Shown piece by piece: positions 6,185 to 7,409 of a stretch of DNA of 7,409 nucleotides; the first letter of the stretch is position 1; each line of letters starts with the position of its first letter. The stretch is from contig JABDJZ010000331.1 of assembly GCA_013003255.1 (NCBI GenBank), positions 1 through 7,409 of the forward strand, written 5' to 3'. The notes below the pieces were generated by a model that saw only the letters and a list, made by a program, of their open reading frames with translations, was not told the origin of the DNA and made no database searches. The DNA comes from Rhodothermales bacterium (GTDB taxonomy: Bacteria; Bacteroidota; Rhodothermia; Rhodothermales; UBA10348). The position numbers and the translations under genes were made by a program.

Positions 6185-7409
6185 TTACTTGGAGCCGATG
6201 CGCCCTTGAACCCGTCGCTTCTCCTGGAAACCGGTAATAGTCTCTTTGAGTCGCTGTAGGACAATGGGCTTCGCCATGTAGTCGTCCATCCCGCTCTCCA
6301 GGCACCGGATTCGGTCCTCGGGCATGGCGTTGGCCGTCAGCGCGATGATGTATGGCTGGACGACGTCCAGCGTACGGATGGCCCGTGTCGCGTCCAGGCC
6401 ATTCATTACAGGCATCTGGACGTCCATGAGCATCAATTCGTAGTACTCGTTCTTGGCCATCTCCACAGCCTGGAGTCCGTTCTCCACGATATCCGCCACG
6501 ATGCCAATACGCTCCAGCAGACGGCGCACCACGCGCTGGTTGGTGGGATTGTCCTCCACCACGAGCACCTTGATGTCCGACGCGATGGTTCTTGGGGGCC
6601 GATCTCCTGCAGGCGCAACCGCGGCATCTTCCTGAGAGATCTCGGGCACGACAAACGTGAAGTGGAACGTACTTCCAACGCCGACTTCGCTTTCAACCCA
6701 GATCTCGCCCCCGAGGGCTTCCACAAGCCGTTTGCTGATGGCCAGGCCAAGTCCGGTTCCACCGGAACTGCGGGTGAACGCATCTTCCACCTGCGAGAAC
6801 GGCTTGAAGATGGTCCCCAGCATGCCCGGCTGGATCCCGATTCCGGTGTCGCGCACGGAGGCGTGGTACCAGACCTTCCCCTCTCGGGACCGGGACGAAA
6901 CCGAGACCACGATCTCTCCCTCCACCGTGAACTTGACCGCGTTGCCGATCAGGTTGAACAGGATCTGCCGAATGCGGGTCTCGTCGGACTTTGCCCAGCG
7001 CGGGGCGCTGGCATGGAAGTTCATGAAGAGGCGGGTGGCATTCCCCTTGAGCAGCGGACGGAATACCTCCAGAGAGGAACTGACGCAGGACCGAAAGTCA
7101 AAACGGTCCGACTCAAGCGTCAGTTTGCCCGCCTCGATCTTGGAAAGGTCCAGGATGTCATTGATCAGCGAGAGCAGTGCGGTTCCGCTGGACTGGATGG
7201 TTTCCACCATCTCGCGTTGATCGGCACAGAGGTCCGTGTCTTCCAGAAGCCCCGTCATGCCGATTACGGCGTTCATGGGTGTCCGGATCTCGTGGCTCAT
7301 GTTTGCCAGGAAGTCGCTTTTGGCGCGACTGGCCATCTCGGCCGCATCTCGAGCCCGGCTAAGCGATAGTTCTGTCTGTTTGCGGGCGGATATGTCCGTG
7401 ATGCTGGCG
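6185..7409 (-). CDS. Hybrid sensor histidine kinase / response regulator, C-terminal part (runs off right edge)
   Basis: The minus-strand frame is open to the window edge, giving 407 visible residues; the ATG at 7336 is internal, because the 24 residues before it read SITDISARKQTELS and RARDAAE, the usual end of a PAS/PAC domain leading into a coiled linker. Counting from the first visible residue: HisKA with SDFLANMSHEIRTPMNAVIG, phospho-acceptor H39; HATPase_c with N-box NLIGNAVKF near 152-160, G1 DTGIGI at 187-192, F-box IFKPFSQ, and G2 GGTGLGLAI at 216-224; a linker; then a receiver domain with VLVVEDN (D286), phospho-acceptor D329 in LMLMDVQMP, T358 in ALTANA and K380 in AKP. All catalytic residues are present. 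After autophosphorylation on H39 the phosphate should pass to D329; there is no visible HPt or DNA-binding domain, so onward signalling needs a partner protein. The sensing N-terminus is outside the window, and the signal is unknown. Confidence 0.96.
   Translation of the reverse strand, partial: ASITDISARKQTELSLSRARDAAEMASRAKSDFLANMSHEIRTPMNAVIGMTGLLEDTDLCADQREMVETIQSSGTALLSLINDILDLSKIEAGKLTLESDRFDFRSCVSSSLEVFRPLLKGNATRLFMNFHASAPRWAKSDETRIRQILFNLIGNAVKFTVEGEIVVSVSSRSREGKVWYHASVRDTGIGIQPGMLGTIFKPFSQVEDAFTRSSGGTGLGLAISKRLVEALGGEIWVESEVGVGSTFHFTFVVPEISQEDAAVAPAGDRPPRTIASDIKVLVVEDNPTNQRVVRRLLERIGIVADIVENGLQAVEMAKNEYYELMLMDVQMPVMNGLDATRAIRTLDVVQPYIIALTANAMPEDRIRCLESGMDDYMAKPIVLQRLKETITGFQEKRRVQGRIGSK

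Noticed and set aside
6662..7369. A 235-codon plus-strand frame opposite the sensor kinase
   Set aside because: It lies entirely across conserved kinase domains on the other strand and shows no family features of its own.

Overview
The window is a GC-rich stretch of bacterial chromosome with densely packed, mostly ordinary genes: six CDSs in addition to one at each edge that is cut off, seven in total counting both partial ones. The best taxonomic guess is a high-GC member of the Bacteroidota/Rhodothermota side of the FCB group. The reasons are a TonB-dependent receptor carrying an N-terminal carboxypeptidase-regulatory-like domain, a fused hisIE gene, and start codons with little or no Shine-Dalgarno sequence. 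This is inference from gene style; no rRNA or marker tree is available here.

Layout from left to right. Minus strand, 1-571: the first 190 residues of a molybdopterin oxidoreductase of the FdhA/YdeP-like family, running off the left edge. A 39-bp divergent gap follows. Plus strand, 611-1084: a small exported SnoaL/NTF2-fold protein. Plus strand, 1127-2505: hisF and hisIE, joined by an ATGA overlap, giving three activities of histidine biosynthesis. Plus strand, 2637-4913: an outer-membrane TonB-dependent receptor without a SusD partner in view. Minus strand, 4910-6100: a lipoprotein-type metal-dependent amidohydrolase, convergent with the receptor and sharing a CTAG in which both stop codons overlap. 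Minus strand, 6185-7409: the C-terminal part of a hybrid sensor kinase (end of a PAS/PAC domain, HisKA, HATPase_c, receiver), running off the right edge.

How the genes relate: only hisF-hisIE form a clear functional unit. The receptor, the amidohydrolase lipoprotein and the exported SnoaL-fold protein all act in the envelope, but nothing in the sequence ties them to a common pathway. The hybrid kinase lies upstream of the amidohydrolase on the same strand (84-bp gap), so co-transcription is possible but not shown. I found no RNA gene, mobile element, CRISPR array, phage gene or recognisable new defence or biosynthetic system. The observations in Part 2 are modest ones about gene organisation and unassigned substrates.
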